This document shows positions 33,038 through 43,799 of a DNA stretch of 64,000 nucleotides, in pieces (positions within the stretch are counted from its first letter, which is position 1; every line of letters starts with the position of its first letter). The DNA is from Bufo bufo. Its lineage: Eukaryota > Chordata > Amphibia > Anura > Bufonidae. The notes beneath the pieces are model-generated. The model was not told the origin of the DNA and made no database searches. It saw only the letters and a list, made by a program, of their open reading frames with translations. The translations under genes were made by a program, and so were the position numbers. The DNA is taken from positions 499,020,556 to 499,084,555 of the forward strand of contig NC_053392.1 in NCBI RefSeq assembly GCF_905171765.1, read 5' to 3'.

Positions 33038-33771
33038 ATGTTGAAGATGATGTCATCACAGGTCCTGGCAGATGCACTGTTCTAACCTGGGAACTATACT
33101 TTACACTGTGCAGTTCCCTTACAGGACCTGTGATGACATCATCAAAGGTTCTTTAGCTTTAGAAAGATAGACAGGAGAAATTAGGGGGCGGGGCCTCTCC
33201 TCCACTTCGGGCCCCTCTTCCTCACAGGCCCCATAGCAGCTGCGTGGTCTGCCTATATGGTAGGTACGCCACTGCCGCCCAAGTCCAGTGTTCTGCCCGC
33301 CCAGCTCCTCTTGATTGATGCCACTGTTCCCTGCATCGTTGGCGAAATCCCGCGCCTGCGCCGTTCACTTCTGTCTTCGGTGCAGGCGCAGTGAGTGAAT
33401 GATGCGATCCTGGTGCCGGATTCCTCACTGCGCCTGCGCCGACTACGTCACAGTGAGGAAGCCGGCATCAGGAGAGTGGCCTTCATTCACCGCTCCCACG
33501 ATGCAGGGAACAGTGGCATCAATCAAGAGGAGCTGGGCAGGCAGAAAACTGGACCTGGGCGGGATAAAGCGTGAGTGGACGGAGCCTCTAGGTGCTGATT
33601 TTGCGCCCACATAGCACCTAGAGGCTCATTAGCATATAATAAAAGTGCTTTTTTAACAAAAACGGCTGCAGGGACTAACGTTAGAGACATACTGTTATGT
33701 AGTGCTGACATTAGCGCATCGCTATATCAGTCAGCTACATAACAGTATTTCTGGTGGTAGAAACCCTTTAA

Positions 33772-34164
33772 CACAAAAGGCTTTTCAGCAGATAAGTGCA
33801 AAGATGAATGGTTAATATATTTTTATTTCGCCACTAATACACAGCAAACTGGGCTTTAGAGTATAGCACTGCACCGCACAAGGGCAATAAGGCTCTAGTT
33901 TTTTTTCACTTTTGCAGAACACAACCGGCTTTTCAACAGATAAATGCAATGCTGGACGGCAAATATATTTTTATGTTGCCAGTAATACACAGCAAATTGG
34001 GCTTTAGACTATTTCACTGCACTGCAGAATGGCAATTAGGCCCTAATTTTTTTCTACTTTTACACAGAAGGTTTTTCAACAGATAAGTGCAACGATGAAC
34101 GGCAAACATATTTTTATTTCACCACTAATATGTGGCAAACTGGGCTTTAGAGTATAGCACTGCA
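33772..34164. repeat. 148-bp array of E1, block 2
   Basis: About two and a half units continuing the E1 arm array, starting directly after the TTAA of the preceding element. Confidence 0.85.
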
Positions 34165-34214
34165 TCGCTAATGTCAGTCAGCTACATAACAGTATTTCTG
34201 GTGGTAGAAACCCT
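34165..34214. mobile_element. Right-end remnant of the first TTAA element
   Basis: CAGTATTTCTGGTGGTAGAA and the preceding CTAATGTCAGTCAGCTACAT match the right end of the element at 30828-33771. It is 5'-cut and abuts the next hairpin element. Confidence 0.75.
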
Positions 34215-35006
34215 TTGAAGCGAACCTTTCACCAGGATTTCACCTAATAAACTATTAACAGTACCTTATAGATTATGCTCATTCTGTTTAAATGCATTCT
34301 TGTCCCGCTTTCCTGGGATGTATATTGATGAAAAAAACGACTTATAAAGTCCTTTTCTCCAGCTCCTGCAGTCACGGTGGAAGTCAAGGGGTACCTCCCC
34401 TGCCCTAACCCCTCCTCTAACTAGTGAAACTGACACCCGGCTCAGTCGCCGGGACCGCGCTTGTACTGGCGGCGCATGCGCCGTTGGTCTTAGTAGCAGC
34501 GCAATCCCGTCTAGGCTCGGACTGAAGCGCGATCCTGTGAGTGAATTGCGCATGCGCCGTCCGTCCCCGATGCCTCCCTGTCTTCTATTCAGGCGCGCGC
34601 CTGAAGAACAGAAGACAGGGAGGCATCGGGGACGGACGGCGCATGCGCAATTCACTCACAGGATCGCGCTTCAGTCCGCGCCTAGACGGGATAGCGCTGC
34701 TACTGAGACCAACGGCGCATGCGCCGCCAGTACAAGCGCGGTCCCGGCGACTGAGCCGGGTGTCAGTTACACTAGTTAGAGGAGGGGTTAGGGCAGGGGA
34801 GGTACAGCCCGGAGTGAGGAAAGGGCTACCCCCTTGAATTCCACTGTGACTGCAGGAGCTGGAGACAAGGACTTTATAAGTCGTTTATTTCATCAATATA
34901 CATCCCAGGAAAGCGGGACAAGAATGCATTTAAACAGAATGAGCATAATCTATAAGGTACTGTTAATAGTTTATTAGGTGAAATCCTGGTGAAAGGTTCG
35001 CTTTAA
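34215..35006. mobile_element. Palindromic TTAA element
   Basis: Arms are inverted copies almost throughout: GCGAACCTTTCACCAGGATT at the left pairs with the right end GAAAGGTTCGCTTTAA. The inner part is GC-rich with the turn near 34595 (CAGGCGCGCGCCTG). The right TTAA is at 35003-35006; the left one reads TTGA (34215-34218), one change. No coding capacity; matching frames on both strands are a result of the palindrome. Confidence 0.85.
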
Positions 35007-35297
35007 CACAAAAGGCTTTTCAGCAGATAAGTGCAAAGATGAACGGTGAATATATTTTTATTTCGCCACTAATACACGGCAAACTGGGCTTTAGAGTATA
35101 GCACTGCACCGCACAAGGGAATTAGGCCCTAATTTATTTCAACTTTTACAAAACACAACAGGCTTTTCAACAGATAAGTACAACGCTGGACAGCGAATAT
35201 ACTTTTATTTCGCCACTAATACACGGCAAACTGGGCTTTAGAGTATAGCACTGCACTGCAGAACGGCTATTAGGCCCAATTTTTTTTCTACTTTTAC
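35007..35297. repeat. 148-bp array of E1, block 3
   Basis: About two units. Its first unit shares specific variants (CAGCAGATAAGTGCAAAGAT) with the first unit of block 2. Confidence 0.85.
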
Positions 35298-35755
35298 TTA
35301 AAGAGGACCTTTCACCGATTCTTACCCTATGAACTAACTATACAGATAGGTAGAGCGGCACCCGGGGACCTCACTGCACTTACTATTATCCCCGGGCGCC
35401 GCTCCGTTCTCCTGCTATGCCCTCCGGTATCTCCGTTCCCTAAGTTATAGTAGGCGGAGTCTGCCCTAGCGCTGGCCAATCGCACTGCAGAGCTCACAGC
35501 CTGGGAGAAAATAACCTCCCAGGCTGTGAGCTCTGCGCTGCGATTGGCCAGCGCTAGGGCAGACTCCGCCTACCATAACTTAGGGACTGGTATCTCCGCC
35601 TACTATAACTTAGTGAGCGGAGATACCGGAGGGCATAGCGGCAGAACGGAGCGGCGCCCGGGGATAATAGTAAGTGCAGTGAGGTCCCCGGGTGCCGCTC
35701 TACCTATCTGTATAGTTAGTTCATAGGGTAAGAATCGGTGAAAGGTCCTCTTTAA
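35298..35755. mobile_element. Short palindromic TTAA element
   Basis: 458 bases between TTAA sites. Ends TTAAAGAGGACCTTTCACCG and the inverse GAAAGGTCCTCTTTAA. Both arms carry GATAGGTAGAGCGGCACCCG and its inverse. The centre has a further hairpin (CTGCCCTAGCGCTGGCCAAT and inverse). Confidence 0.85.
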
Positions 35756-36180
35756 CATAAAAAGGCTTTTCAACAGATAAGTGCAATGCTGAACAGCGAA
35801 TATATTTTTATGCACGGCAAACTGGGCTTTAGAATATATTGCTGCACTGCTGAGCGGCAAAGATATTTTTCCTTTTTCCACTAATACACGCAAAAAAGGG
35901 CTTTAAAACAGATAACTGCACCGTTGAGCAGCAAATATATATTTTCTTTTTCCACTTATACATGGAAAAAAGGGCTTTAGAACAGATAATTGCACCACTG
36001 AGCAGAAAATATAGTTTACTTTTGCCACTAATACACGACAAAAAGGGCTGTAATTTTCGCACTAAACCACACAACGGCTAATAAGCCCTTTTTTTCCCAC
36101 TAATACAAGCCAAAAAATGCTTTAGAATATATAACTGCACTACACTAGGGAAAATAAAATGTAGAAATATTTCCTTGCAA
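35756..36180. repeat. 148-bp array of E1, degenerate end
   Basis: Diverged, shorter units (AAAAAGGGCTTTA, GAGCAGCAAATATA) fading towards the right end of E1. Confidence 0.75.
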
Positions 36181-36519
36181 TAACCCCTGTTAATATCTGT
36201 ATCAAACAGCACTTGCACCCTAATAAGAACGGTTTGCTGGAATTACAGAGTTGTATAATGGCAATTTGGATCCCCAGTCATTGCTGCAAGGTGTAATAGG
36301 AATGTTCCTATTACCCAGGCTGTCACCTCCCCGACTGAACCCTGTTCAACAGAAATGCTGTGGAATGATTCCTCCCTATCCTTTCTCTACACCTTGAATA
36401 ATCTTTCCCTACACTTGTATATAGTTTTTTTTTAGCACAATGAAGTTTTTTCTATCACTGTCCCTAGCGTCTGCAGACATCTCTCCCTGCACTAAGTACA
36501 CTGGTAAATGGCAGAATCT

Positions 36520-36580
36520 AAGATGGCTGCCGCTATTTATAGGGCTGTGACATCACAGGGCTGGCTGGCTGCTGATTGGC
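36520..36580 (-). promoter_or_regulatory. Candidate E1 promoter: CCAAT, CRE-like, TATA, YY1-like
   Basis: Reading inward from the right terminus: CAGCCAATCAGCAG (CCAAT at 36579-36575), TGTGATGTCACAG (CRE-like, 36557-36545), CTATAAATAGCG (TATA, 36542-36531) and GCAGCCATCTTAG (YY1-like, about 36531-36519). Order and spacing are those of a compact RNA polymerase II promoter. It lies about 200 bases inside the right terminal repeat and is oriented towards the transposase, 6 kb away across the repeat arm, so an intron or long leader is implied. Confidence 0.6.
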
Positions 36581-36786
36581 TGCATGTATGGCATTATAGG
36601 TGATCCCGCCTTCCCAGAGTTCCTTTCTACATGTCTTCACATGTGCAGCAGCCATTTTCGAAAAAAAATTGATTAGTTACTACGAAGCGTGAGGAAATTT
36701 GCATTCGGTGTAAATCTGATTTTTTTTCTGAAATTTGGAACGAATTTCACTTCGTCAGCTTCGATTCGCTCATCTCTAATTATTAT

Positions 36787-37167
36787 ATATAATGGCCCCC
36801 TATGTGTGTATTATAATATATAATGGCCTCTCTGTATTATTATTATCATATATAATGGCCCCCTCTGTATAATTAGTTTATATATTAGCCCCCACTGTAT
36901 TAGTAGCATATTTAATGGCCCATCTGTATTATTAGTATATATAATAGTCCCCTCTTTATTCTTAGTATATATATATATAATGGCCCGTTCTATATTAGAG
37001 TATATAATGACCCTTCTGTATTATTAGTATATATAATAGCCCCCTCTGTATAATTATAATATATAATGGTCCCTCTGTATTATTATATATAATGGCCCCT
37101 CTGTATTATTAGTATATATAATGGCCCCCTTTGTAGTATTAGTATATATAATGGCCCACTGTATTAT

Positions 37168-37203
<36 letters not shown>

Positions 37204-38035
37204 GCCCCTCTGTATTATATATATTGACCACCTCTGTATAATTAGTATATATAATGGTCCCCTCTGTAATATTAGTATATATATAATGGCCCCTCTGTAA
37301 TATTAGGATATATAATGCCCCCCCCCCTGTATTATTAGTGTATATAATAGCCCCCTCTGTATAATTATAATATGTAATGGCCCCTCTGTATTATTATATA
37401 TAATGGCCCCCTCTGTATAATTATAATATTTAATGGCCCCTTTGTATTATTGTATTATTAGTTGAAGTCCTGTTCATCCATTATCCATCAGCCTCAGAAG
37501 TTAAGTGTTCCGCTTGTTGTATTTTGTATTCCCCCCACCTTTGTTGTTTACTAGGCCTCAGCGAGACGCTGGTCCCTTCACCAGGGAAGGAGCGGGTTGT
37601 CTCTGCCCTGTCATTACCATTAGGGCATCCGAGGGCCACCAGGGTTTTCTAGGTTCCTGTGTATGGGCATCTCTACCCATACGGATAGGTGCCCATACGG
37701 ATAGGAGTTAGGGCTAGGAGCAGGGTTTTATAGGTGGTGACCTTTTTCCTTCCCTAGTGGTGAGGCCTAGTGTCTTTTCCCTTCCTTGTTGTCTTTTGGT
37801 GTTCTCCTCTACTACATCCGTGACAATTAGTATATATAATGGCCCTTTGTATTATTAGAATATTTAATGGCCCTCTGTATTATTAGTATATATAATAGCC
37901 CCCGGTTTATAATTATGATATATAATGGCCCCTCTGTATTATATATAATGGCCCCCTCTGTATAATTATAATATATAATGATCCCCTTTCTTTCTATATA
38001 TAATTGCCTTTGTATCCTTTCTTTTCTATTGTATT
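36787..38035 (+). repeat. AT-rich minisatellite, right part
   Basis: Many variants of TATTAGTATATATAATGGCC followed by CCTCTGTATTA, about 28-35 bases per unit, with a (TA)n run at about 37170-37198. Continuation of the block at 13565-13996. A LTR-like fragment interrupts it at 37463-37825. Confidence 0.9.
37463..37825 (+). mobile_element. Short LTR-like insertion
   Basis: 363 bases starting TGAAGTCC and ending CATCCGTGACA. ATTAGT precedes it and follows it, but this is also part of the host repeat. Its end and the phrase TGTCTCTGCCCTGTCAT resemble the solo LTR at 27448-28278, so it may be a shortened relative. Confidence 0.5.
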
Positions 38036-38470
38036 GCCCCCCACCTCCATAGTGCCTCCAGGACAGCCCGCCTTAGGGTACTTACTACTTACATAAAAAT
38101 AAAAAATAAACACTCACCTGCCTTCGGCTCTCCGTTGCCGCTTATGTCCTTAGTTAAAGCGTCCCAGCGCAGGCGATCACAAACACACCACTGTACCCTC
38201 CTGCGCCGCGTCATCATGTCATCTCGCAAGACCCATCGCAGGAGAGCCTATGAGGCAGAACGGAAGGGAATAGCCCTCATTGAAATGCCTGCTGCCTGGT
38301 GCCCCCTGAAATTTGGCGCCTGGGGTTAACCGTACTTGCACCCCCTCCCCTCACACTACGCCACTGTATGCAGCAGCAGCAACAATGAGTAGATTAAGAA
38401 ACAGCTGGGTTCAACAGAGAGACCAGACAATACATATAAAAAGACAAAGTCTGCAGATCAGGAAGTGTTG
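38036..38470. other. No gene; possible hAT right end
   Basis: GC-richer sequence ending CACACTACGCCACTG (38358), which resembles the right end of the CAGGGGCGTA hAT. The matching left end was not found. Confidence 0.35.
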
Positions 38471-39251
38471 TTAAATGAAATGTGTCACCAAAAACTTTAT
38501 TTGCCATTTAAAACCAGATACCAACATATATAACTTTTTCTAATCTGTTTTTATTTTCTGATTACAGATTTTTTTTTCTATTTCCTGAACATGATTATGG
38601 GAGCAGCCATCTTGCCTGAGCTGCTCTTAACGGCATTTAGAAAGCATTAAGATAATTGCTTTACGGCAGCCCCATGGGCCATAGACACAATGGATGGGAG
38701 GGGACCTCATTGACTTCTATGGCAGAGTTTTCTAGGCAAGCTCTGTGATCTGTGCAGAGGTCATTGTACAAGGAAGGAGTAGATAAGATTTGACAATCAT
38801 ATATTGTAAATGGTGGATCCTATCTTATCTATACACAGAAGTGATATCACAGGGATCAGCAAGCTCTGGCACTTCAGCTGTTTTGAAACTACAACTTCCA
38901 GAATCCTCCTTTCACTTCTGTGGGAGTTATAAGAACAAGCAAATAAGTTTGCATGCTGGGAGTTGTAGTTTCACAGCAGATGGAGTGCTGAAGGTTGCTG
39001 ATCCTTGTGCTATCTTTACAGGCAGGATTAGAATGACAGATAAGCAGATAACTGCAGTAAAGTGATCTGTACAGACCAAGACGTGGCGCCTATTATTGAA
39101 AACTGCAGGATTTTATAGGTTTTGTTTAATACAGATACTTGCATGGAAAATTAAAAATAATATCACCAAAAATTGTTTGAAAATAAGTGGAACATAGAAA
39201 CGTTAAACAATAGAAACAATAGGTAAATTTCTGTTGACACATTCCCTTTAA
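38471..39251. mobile_element. piggyBac-type TTAA element with a hAT element inside
   Basis: TTAA at 38471-38474 and 39248-39251. Ends TTAAATGAAATGTGTCACCA and inverse GTTGACACATTCCCTTTAA, with mismatches. No transposase. Confidence 0.65.
38850..39007. mobile_element. Short hAT-type element
   Basis: 158 bases with inverted ends CAGGGATCAGCAAGCTCTGG / AAGGTTGCTGATCCTTG and inner GAAACTACAACTTCC / GGGAGTTGTAGTTTC. Flanks TGATATCA and TGCTATCT match at six of eight positions. Confidence 0.7.
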
Positions 39252-40212
39252 ATTTGCCACCCTATATCTTGGCAACTCAATGCCGCAGTGCAGGATTGTT
39301 GAACAGAGTCTAGTGAAGGGTTGGCTCCTGAACGGAAAAGTAAAAATGATTTGGGATTTTTTTTTTTTTTTTAAGAAGTATTTTTTAAGAAAACAAATAG
39401 AAAAAAACAGGGCTAACATAGTCCCAATATAAGAAACAGGTTTAATCATGTAACAAGTGAATTCCATGCTGACCCATCTACAGGCGGAAAGTTCAGTAGA
39501 ATCCTGTTTAATACCAGTGTCTGCTCTAATTTATTCTGCATTGTTTGTACACGTACTGTTTATCACATGTCAGAATCCAATTTTTTTTTTTTATAATTAG
39601 CAACGTGGGAGTACGTTACAGTCGGAGATCAATCCTCACTTTGCCGCTCTTTGATCTGCTGTCTACATAAATTAATTGGCAACGCCTGAAATAAATGAAA
39701 AGTACACACAGTGACTTGCTCAACAAAACTCCACTGTTTCCCTCCATCGTCTGGCACTTTAGAAGTGTGAGCAACACCACAGAACAAAGCAGCCTTTATA
39801 CCAAAAACTAACAGCATTCATATATATTTTTGATGGCAAATTCTTCATGACTTGTATTTTATTTGCTATTAGTATATCATCATTTTATCCTTACGAACAG
39901 AAATTGGCTCTGCAGCTGTGCACTGATTCCCTAGTGAGTTTATGGTGGGCTTGTGATTATATATTAGTCATTCTGTACAAGCAGACCTGCACTGTAAATC
40001 AAGGGGGAGAGATCGAGTAGAAATGTGTGCTTGTGATGTAACAAGGCTACCATAAAGTCCTATAGGCATTGTAACAAAGGGCCCTTTTACGGGGCAGATG
40101 ATTAGAAATGAAAAATGCAGGGGATGTGCTGCTGAAAATATGCAAACCGAATGGGGATCAAATGATAGTAGTAACAATCACTCAGACCCTAGCCTAATGT
40201 AAGAACTCGTCC
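39252..40212. other. No recognisable feature
   Basis: AT-rich sequence with A- and T-runs; only short unconvincing frames. It may be unique host DNA. Confidence 0.5.
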
Positions 40213-40285
40213 TTAAAGGGGTTGTCTCACTTCAGCAAGTGGCATATATTATGTAGAGAAAGTTAATACAAGGCACTTACTAATG

Positions 40286-41826
40286 TACACTGCTCAAAAA
40301 AATAAAGGGAACACTTAAACAACACAATGTAACTCCAAGTCAATCACACTTCTGTGAAATCAAACTGTCCACTTAGGAAGCAACACTGAGTGACAATCAA
40401 TTTCACATGCTGTTGTGCAAATGGGATAGACAACAGGTGGAAATTATAGGCAATTAGCAAGACACCCCCAATAAAGGAGTGGTTCTGCAGGTGGTGACCA
40501 CAGACCAATTCTCAGTTCCTATGCTTCCTGGCTGATGTTTTGGTCACTTTTGAACGCTGGCGGTGCTTTCACTCTAGTGGTAGCATGAGACGGAGTCTAC
40601 AACCCACACAAGTGGCTCAGGGAGTGCAGCTTATCCAGGATGGCACATCAATGCGAGCTGAGGCAAGAAGGTTTGCTCTGTCTGTCAGCGTAGTGTCCAG
40701 AGCATGGAGGCGCTACCAGGAGACAGGCCAGTACATCAGGAGAGATGGAGGAGGCTGTAGGAGGGCAACAACCCAGCAGCAGGACCGCTACCTCCGCCTT
40801 TGTGCAACGAGGAACAGGAGGAGCACTGCCAGAGCCCTGCAAATGACCTCCAGCAGGCCACAAATGTGCATGTGTCTGCTAAAACGGTCAGAAACAGACT
40901 CCATGAGGGTGATATGAGGGCCCGACGTCCACAGGTGGGGGTTGTGCTTACAGCCCAACACCGTGCAGGACGTTTGGCATTTGCCAGAGAACACCAAGAT
41001 TGGCAAATTCGCCACTGGCGCCCTGTGCTCTTCACAGATGAAAGCAGGTTCACACTGAGCACGTGACAGACGTGACAGAGTCTTGAGACGCCGTGGAGAA
41101 CGTTCTGCTGCCTGCAACATCCTCCAGCATGACCGGTTTGGCATTGGGTCAGTAATGGTGTGGGGTGGCATTTCTTTGGAGGGCCATTAGGTACCGAGAT
41201 GAGATCCTCAGACCCCTTGTGAGACCATATGCTGGTGCGGTTGGCCCTGGGTTCCTCCTAATGCAAGACAATGCTAGACCTCATGTGGCTGGAGTGTGTC
41301 AGCAGTTCCTGCAAGACGAAGGCATTGATGCTATGGACTGGCCCGCCCGTTCCCCAGACCTGAATCCAATTGAGCACATCTGGGACATCATGTCTCGCTC
41401 TATCCACCAACGTCACGTTGCACCACAGACTGTCTAGGAGTTGGCAGATGCTTTAGTCCAGGTCTGGGAGGAGATCCCTCAGGAGACCGTCCGCCACCTC
41501 ATCAGGAGCATGCACAGGCGTTGTAGGGAGGTCATACAGGCACGTGGAGGCCACACACACTACTGAACCTCATTTTGACTTGTTTTAAGGACATTACATC
41601 AAAGTTGGGTCAGCCTGTAGTGTGTTTTTCCACTTTAATTTTGAGTGTGACTCCAAATCCAGACCTCCATGGGTTGAAAAATTTGATTTCCATTTTTTTC
41701 TTTTGTGTGATTTTGTTGTCAGCACATTCAACTATGTAAAGAACAAAGTATTTCAGAAGAATATTTAATTAATTCAGATCTAGGATGTGTTATTTTTGTG
41801 TTCCCTTTATTTTTTTGAGCAGTGTA
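40286..41826 (+). mobile_element. Tc1 element, DD34E type
   Basis: 1541 bases with inverted ends TACACTGCTCAAAAAAATAA / TTATTTTTTTGAGCAGTGTA on TA. A broken transposase lies on the plus strand. Confidence 0.95.
40576..41565 (+). pseudogene. Tc1 (DD34E) transposase, frameshifted
   Basis: The N-terminal helix-turn-helix region ([20 protein letters not shown]) and the [15 protein letters not shown] segment are in one frame from about 40576. A frameshift near 40840 moves to VHVSAKTVRNRLHEG and LFTDESRFTLST, which has the first Asp. A stop follows at about 41065. The next part (NILQHDRFGIGSVMVWGGIS) is in another frame and loses a short block before RYRDEILRPLV. The last frame has the second Asp in LMQDNARPH and the Glu in LNPIEHIWD, 34 residues apart by my count. 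A stop occurs again near 41437. Not functional. Confidence 0.9.
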
Positions 41827-41946
41827 TTTTTATTATCTATATTCCCTCCTTTGCTGGCTAGACTAATTTTTCCACACATTATACACTGCTCGTTTCCATG
41901 GTTACGACCACCCTACAATTCAACATCAGTGGACGTGCTTGCACAG

Positions 41947-43513
41947 TACACTGCGTGCAGAATTATTAGGCAAATGAGTATTTTGACCACATCATCCTCT
42001 TTATGCATGTTGTCTTACTCCAAGCTGTATAGGCTCGAAAGCCTACTACCAATTAAGCATATTAGGTGATGTGCATCTCTGTAATGAGAAGGGGTGTGGT
42101 CTAATGACATCAACACCCTATATTAGGTGTGCATAATTATTAGGCAACTTCCTTTCCTTTGGCAAAATGGGTCAAAAGAAGGACTTGACAGGCTCAGAAA
42201 AGTCAAAAATAGTGAGATATCTTGCAGAGGGATGCAGCACTCATAAAATTGCAAAGCTTCTGAAGCGTGATCATCGAACAATCAAGCGTTTCATTCAAAA
42301 TAGTCAACAGGGTCGCAAGAAGCGTGTGGAAAAACCAAGGCGCAAAATAACTGCCCATGAACTGAGAAAAGTCAAGCGTGCAGCTGCCAAGATGCCACTT
42401 GCCACCAGTTTGGCCATATTTCAGAGCTGCAACATCACTGGAGTGCCCAAAAGCACAAGGTGTGCAATACTCAGAGACATGGCCAAGGTAAGAAAGGCTG
42501 AAAGACGACCACCACTGAACAAGACACACAAGCTGAAACGTCAAGACTGGGCCAAGAAATATCTCAAGACTGATTTTTCTAAGGTTTTATGGACCGATGA
42601 AATGAGAGTGAGTCTTGATGGGCCAGATGGATGGGCCCGTGGCTGGATTGGTAAAGGGAAGAGAGCTCCAGTCCGACTCAGACGCCAGCAAGGTGGAGGT
42701 GGAGTACTGGTTTGGGCTGGTATCATCAAAGATGAGCTTGTGGGGCCTTTTCGGGTTGAGGATGGAGTCAAGCTCAACTCCCAGTCCTACTGCCAGTTTC
42801 TGGAAGACACCTTCTTCAAGCAGTGGTACAGGAAGAAGCCTGCATCCTTCAAGAAAAACATGATTTTCATGCAGGACAATGCTCCATCACACGCGTCCAA
42901 GTACTCCACAGCGTGGCTGGCAAGAAAGGGTATAAAAGAAGAAAATCTAATGACATGGCCTCCTTGTTCACCAGATCTGAACCCCATTGAGAACCTGTGG
43001 TCCATCATCAAATGTGAGATTTACAAGGAGGGAAAACAGTACACCTCTCTGAACAGTGTCTGGGAGGCTGTGGTTGCTGCTGCACGCAATGTTGATGGTG
43101 AACATATCAAAACACTGACAGAATCCATGGATGGCAGGCTTTTGAGTGTCCTTGCAAAGAAAGGTGGCTATATTGGTCACTGATTTGTTTTTGTTTTGTT
43201 TTTGAATGTCAGAAATGTATATTTGTGAATGTTGAGATGTTATATTGGTTTCACTGGTAAAAATAAATAATTGAAATGGGTATATATTTGTTTTTTGTAA
43301 AGTTGCCAAATAATTATGCACAGTAATAGTCACCTGCACACACAGATATCCCCCTAAAATAGCTAAAACTAAAAACAAACTAAAAACTACTTCCAAAAAT
43401 ATTCAGCTTTGATATTAATGAGTTTTTTGGGTTCATTGAGAACATGGTTGTTGTTCAATAATAAAATTAATCCTCAAAAATACAACTTGCCTAATAATTC
43501 TGCACTCCCTGTA
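41947..43513 (+). mobile_element. Tc1/mariner element, DD37E type, structurally complete
   Basis: 1567 bases with TA-flanked ends: TACACTGCGTGCAGAATTAT (41947) and the inverse of ATAATTCTGCACTCCCTGTA (to 43513). The two ends agree over about 27 bases with a few differences near the outer tip. It holds one uninterrupted transposase gene. Confidence 0.95.
42167..43183 (+). CDS. DD37E Tc1/mariner transposase, 338 aa, intact frame
   Basis: This enzyme would excise the element and insert it at TA. The frame of 338 codons has no stop. Residues 10-110 form two helix-turn-helix units (EKSKIVRYLAEGCSTHKIAK; then VPKSTRCAILRDM) joined by a basic linker (KKRVEKPRRK, 51-60) that could serve as a nuclear signal. 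Catalytic residues: Asp144 in LWTDEMR, Asp237 in FMQDNAPSH and Glu275 in LNPIENLW, with 37 residues between the last two. GGGGVLVWAG (176-185) is the glycine-rich core block. The C-terminus is KKGGYIGH. The ATG sits about 220 bases from the left end, normal for the group. This is the best candidate for an active enzyme in the window, with activity unproven. Confidence 0.95.
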   Translation: MGQKKDLTGSEKSKIVRYLAEGCSTHKIAKLLKRDHRTIKRFIQNSQQGRKKRVEKPRRKITAHELRKVKRAAAKMPLATSLAIFQSCNITGVPKSTRCAILRDMAKVRKAERRPPLNKTHKLKRQDWAKKYLKTDFSKVLWTDEMRVSLDGPDGWARGWIGKGKRAPVRLRRQQGGGGVLVWAGIIKDELVGPFRVEDGVKLNSQSYCQFLEDTFFKQWYRKKPASFKKNMIFMQDNAPSHASKYSTAWLARKGIKEENLMTWPPCSPDLNPIENLWSIIKCEIYKEGKQYTSLNSVWEAVVAAARNVDGEHIKTLTESMDGRLLSVLAKKGGYIGH

Positions 43514-43799
43514 TAGAAAAAAAACATTGGCTTCTCTGGTGGCCAGGACCATAGGAGCGCACATAGGACAGCACTTTTTCTTATAGTGTGCAAGCATGGC
43601 CACCGATGCTGGATTTCAGGGTGGCCATAAACATGGAAACAAGAAGTGTATAATATGATGGAAAAAATGAGTCTAGCCAGCAAAGAAAGCAATTTGGATA
43701 ATAACAATACATTAGAAAGTGCCTTGTATTAACTTCCTGTACATAATAAATTCCATTTTCTGAAGTGAGACAACCCTATTAAGGGAACAATTCCCTTAA

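Larger units (their letters stand above)
31046..33274. mobile_element. Non-autonomous hAT element with CAGGGGCGTA ends
   Basis: Starts CAGGGGCGTACATAGAAA and ends GGTAGGTACGCCACTG. Flanks are CCGCCCAG (31038-31045) and CCGCCCAA (33275-33282), an 8-bp duplication with one mismatch. Inside are a 67-bp repeat pair, a Tc1 element, and repeated GGACCTGTGATGACATCATC palindromic segments (32935-33150). A related interior occurs inverted at 57840-59125. Confidence 0.75.
30828..33771. mobile_element. piggyBac-type TTAA element (hairpin) with nested cargo
   Basis: Bounded by TTAA at 30828-30831 and 33768-33771. Terminal repeats: TTAAAGGGTTTCTACCACCA and the inverse ending AGAAACCCTTTAA. Without its hAT cargo it is about 700 bases and largely palindromic (GAGCCTCTAGGTGCTATGTG pairs with the inverse near 33610). 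It has no transposase. TTAA duplication and the short CCC/GGG-type ends suggest piggyBac mobilisation; this assignment is inferred. Confidence 0.75.
14005..36778 (-). mobile_element. E1: hAT element carrying nested insertions
   Basis: The left end TAGAGATGAGCCGATTC and the inverse right end (GATTCGCTCATCTCTA) form the terminal repeat. The 8 bases on each side are ATTATTAT (13997-14004 and 36779-36786), although this is low-complexity sequence. Transposase remnants run on the minus strand from 30254 to 16025. Taking out the later insertions (E3, E2, three TTAA elements and their cargo) leaves roughly 7.8 kb. The left arm holds a 51-bp array, the right arm a 148-bp array and a promoter. Confidence 0.85.
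40213..43782. mobile_element. piggyBac-type TTAA element carrying two Tc1 elements
   Basis: TTAA at 40213-40216 and 43779-43782. Ends TTAAAGGGGTTGTCTCACTT and inverse CTGAAGTGAGACAACCCTAT. Without the two Tc1 insertions it is about 460 bases, and the parts are near inverse of each other (GTTAATACAAGGCACTTACT and its inverse near 43720). No transposase of its own. Confidence 0.8.

Noticed and set aside
34266..34837. Cys/Arg-rich frames on both strands, 98-129 codons
   Set aside because: Mirror images arising from the palindromic TTAA element at 34215-35006.
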